DNA of 64,000 bases from Artemisia argyi (Eukaryota; Streptophyta; Magnoliopsida; Asterales; Asteraceae), in the NCBI GenBank assembly GCA_030686995.1, contig CM060680.1, positions 84,875,104-84,939,103 of the forward strand, in the 5' to 3' direction. The notes under the pieces were generated by a model. It was given only the letters and a program-made list of their open reading frames with translations, had not been told where the DNA came from and ran no database searches. Below are positions 61,261 through 64,000 of the stretch, piece after piece (position 1 is the stretch's first letter; each line of letters starts with the position of its first letter). The position numbers and the translations under genes were made by a program.

Positions 61261-64000
61261 GCAACGCTGAGGCCTTGTGGTCTCGGGAATGGACATGTAT
61301 TTGAAGTTGTGTTGACGAGGTGTGATATCGGGAACCGATTGTGAGACGGTTGCTTAAAATGACGGAGATAGGTTAGAAAGGTGCCGTAGACGGACCTTAT
61401 TGTTGTAGCATGTGAATATAGGACTTGATGACGGAGATGGATTACTTATGGTTGTGATTGATATTATTACTTTGGACTATTGGTTGTGCGAGTCGAAGTC
61501 ACGTTGACTTTCTAGTCAACGATTGATTTCGGCAAAACGCCTTAACACTTGGACTTGGACAATGAGCCGAGAGTGATGACTCAGACATGTGACCATCTTT
61601 TATAAATCGATATAAATGATAACCCAACTTAATAATAAAAACTCGTAATACTATTATTAATAATATAAACGTTTATATAAATATATAAACGTGAAAACGT
61701 ATATATATTTATACAAGTGTGTATATTAAAAATAAAACAATCACGAGTAATATTATAATAATGTAACGATATATATTATGCTATAAAAATAGTATAATAA
61801 ATGTCGGGAACGTCATTATGAATAAACAATTATAAATGCCGATATAATTATAACGTTGGATGTTATACGAATTGAAATGCTTTTTGGAAGATAAAACGGG
61901 AAACTTACGAGTTGTACGAGATCGTGGTCACTTGAGTCCAAGTGGGCCATATTATTCATTTTATGACTTTTGTGCTTGTCATTGATATGTGACGTTAATA
62001 CATCCATTTTCTATAACTACATAACTTATTTGATCGACGGATTAAATAGGACCTATTTGGTTATATAAAAATGAGTATATTAATGGGTATTGTATCCTAC
62101 GACACCCATAGGTTGTGGTATGTGTGCGGGAATAATGAGTTACTAAATATCTCGTGAGTTTTATCAAATTGACGAATTTGGTAAGTTTGACGATATATTT
62201 AGGGAACTTATTAAACTTAGATACTTACCATATAGTATTCTATGTGCTATGTGACTTAGGTTTTGGGTATGATCTTGGAATAATATATTAGGTAAATAAG
62301 TTGTGGAAGAGTACCAAGTCGACGGATTTGATAAACTTCGATGATTTATTTAATAATATATTGGGCTAATATTAGACCTGTAGATTGTTATTATTATTTC
62401 TTTTGTTATGATTTCTTGGTTTGAGTTGTAACAATTCGCATTTTCGGATTACTATTCATTTTTACTATTCACTTTCACTATTCACTCCCCAAAATTTTTA
62501 TTTCATATTCTCGTAAGTTAAACTATTTTAATGATAATCCGAGAGTTTGACACTCGTCGGATCATTTATGCAAAAATCACAAAACCGTATCCGAGATTTA
62601 CTTTTAGGTTTAAACGTCATTCCAGCATCCCGATATGTCCATAAAACATTATAAACAATAGAAATTTGCTTTTCTCTCATTTTACAACAATTCCAAAAGT
62701 TTTGGAATTTTACGTTTTCCAGTTCAGCGTTTTACGCGAATTACGCGTTTTAGAACCGCGTTTCCAGTTTTAGCAGCGTTTAAGCAACCCGATAGAACTT
62801 GCCACTCATTAAATGTGCTAAGATAGGTTATATTAATAAGTTTTAACATATTTATAAGTTTCATATTTTTAGGATACCCGATTTTAAGTTTCATGACTTA
62901 ACGACTTACCGTTAGCGATTACCGGGACAAAACTCACTCCATAAAAGCAAGATATTATCAAAACACATATCTAGTCATCCAAGATAGGCATTGAACGAAA
63001 TTTTAGACCACATGGGGTATTTGTATATGTGTCATCAAGATAAGACTAGGAAACTTACATAGGAAGACTTATACATGTTTAAGTAAACTTAACAACTAAG
63101 TTAACTTTCATTTGATAACTACAACTCATTCTCTTCCTTTCTCTCTCAAAACCCACGACCAAAACAACCCTTATACACCATTTTGATGATGGTTCTTGCT
63201 AGTTTAATCCATCATAAGTTATACTCTTGTATTCCTTGTTGATTACTAGTTCCATTCCATCCATAAAACACTAAAATTCACCACAAAAACTCATCAAATT
63301 TCCAAGTGTTCTTAGTGAAGATTTTTACTAATGGTTGTTTTTATGTTAGATTAGTGTTTATCAAGGGATTATAAGATAGGGTTTTTGATATGGAAGCATG
63401 GCTATGGTTGGAAAATTTTTGGAAGATTTAGTAGTGATTCTTGGTTTTGATCTTGGTTCTAGTTTGTTTCATCACAAGGATTGTAAGCAAACTCCTATGT
63501 TTACCTTTGATTCATGTTAGTATTATTATTTCATATATGTAATATGTTCTATATGCTTATTATACTTTATTGTGCTTGGATAATTGGGCTAAAACACTAG
63601 AAACCGTCGAAAGGACTTATATTGCAAAACAGAAACTGGATAGGGGCTGTAAATGGAATTACTGGGAAAAATTCGTGTACTTATAATCTTAGGTGAAAAT
63701 ATAGGATTGTAGAGCTATGTCGTTTGGTCATTTTTCCGCTTGGCTCACCCCGTAACTCATCCGTATGAATAAACTAGACTCAAAACGGCAAAACGTGTCA
63801 AAATCTGACTAATAGATTTCATTGGACAAAAAGGGACAGTTCTGTTCATTTCTGGAACTTGTCGTAGATTTATGAAATGTATATAAGACATAAACTTAAA
63901 CGTAGGAAAAAGCCTCGCATCCTAAAGTTTTGTAGAACTCAAAATATGGCCTTTTCCGCGGGACTGCTGAGTGCTGTCTAAATTTTTGTATTAAAACGCA
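61261..64000. other. Non-coding, probable Gypsy LTR sequence
   Basis: No gene or domain. The stretches 62600-62800 (GCGTTTTACGCGAATTACGCG) and 63720-63990 (ATGAAATGTATATAAGACAT, TTTTCCGCGGGACTGC) have the look of Asteraceae Gypsy LTRs from memory. No LTR edges or PBS are visible, so orientation is unknown. Confidence 0.35.

Noticed and set aside
61055..61261. 68-residue ORF ending in a Val/Leu-rich, membrane-like stretch
   Set aside because: It overlaps the degenerate tandem repeat and a GTTGTT run. The hydrophobic tail comes from simple sequence.

Overview
This is plant nuclear DNA, a eudicot and most probably a member of the daisy family (Asteraceae). The reasons are AT-rich sequence with no operons, dense nested LTR retrotransposons of plant lineages (Sirevirus-type Copia, Athila/Tat-type and Tekay-type Gypsy), MITEs, long TA/ATT microsatellites, and a plant-only SAUR gene. 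The family-level placement rests on remembered resemblance of the gag/ORF1 proteins to Asteraceae repeats and is an inference.

Layout. 1-4389 is the 5' end of a minus-strand Athila/Tat Gypsy element: the start of gag, a tRNA-Asp primer site and a 3.69 kb LTR. It sits inside a minus-strand Sirevirus-type Copia element (4390-7494) and cuts its integrase right after the catalytic glutamate. 7495-16900 holds a microsatellite, an LTR fragment, a 77-bp-TIR element, a hAT-like MITE, the only convincing intact host gene (a SAUR-family gene, 15348-15812, minus strand) and a MITE-like element with a 9-bp target duplication. 17326-18423 is a solo LTR of the same Copia family. 19341-23169 is a decayed, LTR-flanked Copia-like element.

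24605-47137 is one nested block. The outermost layer is a 0.5 kb TIR element with a 7-bp duplication ATTAATA. Inside it is a minus-strand Athila-like element that has gag and an ORF1/protease-like region but no visible reverse transcriptase. Its 3' LTR is split 1 bp from its end by a 12.8 kb Tekay-type chromovirus (26240-39054, TSD TCATC). Its 5' LTR is split by an inverted solo LTR of its own family (44326-45740, TSD GAAAC).

47666-53818 looks like a Helitron with captured exon fragments (ERGIC3-like, ubiquilin-like, possibly DDRGK1-like, and several unrecognised exons), inserted in an ATT microsatellite. 54-59 kb carries a foldback MITE, a TOPLESS-like exon fragment, another MITE and short tandem duplications. 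59-64 kb is non-coding and resembles Gypsy LTR sequence, with a degenerate tandem repeat.

The observation I rate highest is in the LTR family at 24.8, 44.0 and 45.6 kb. Besides a primer-binding site complementary to the 3' end of tRNA-Asp, the U5 region carries a 15-nt match to the 5' end of the same tRNA. This suggests a two-part primer-binding site. The same LTRs carry clusters of TGACGNCGTCA palindromes just upstream of a TATA box.
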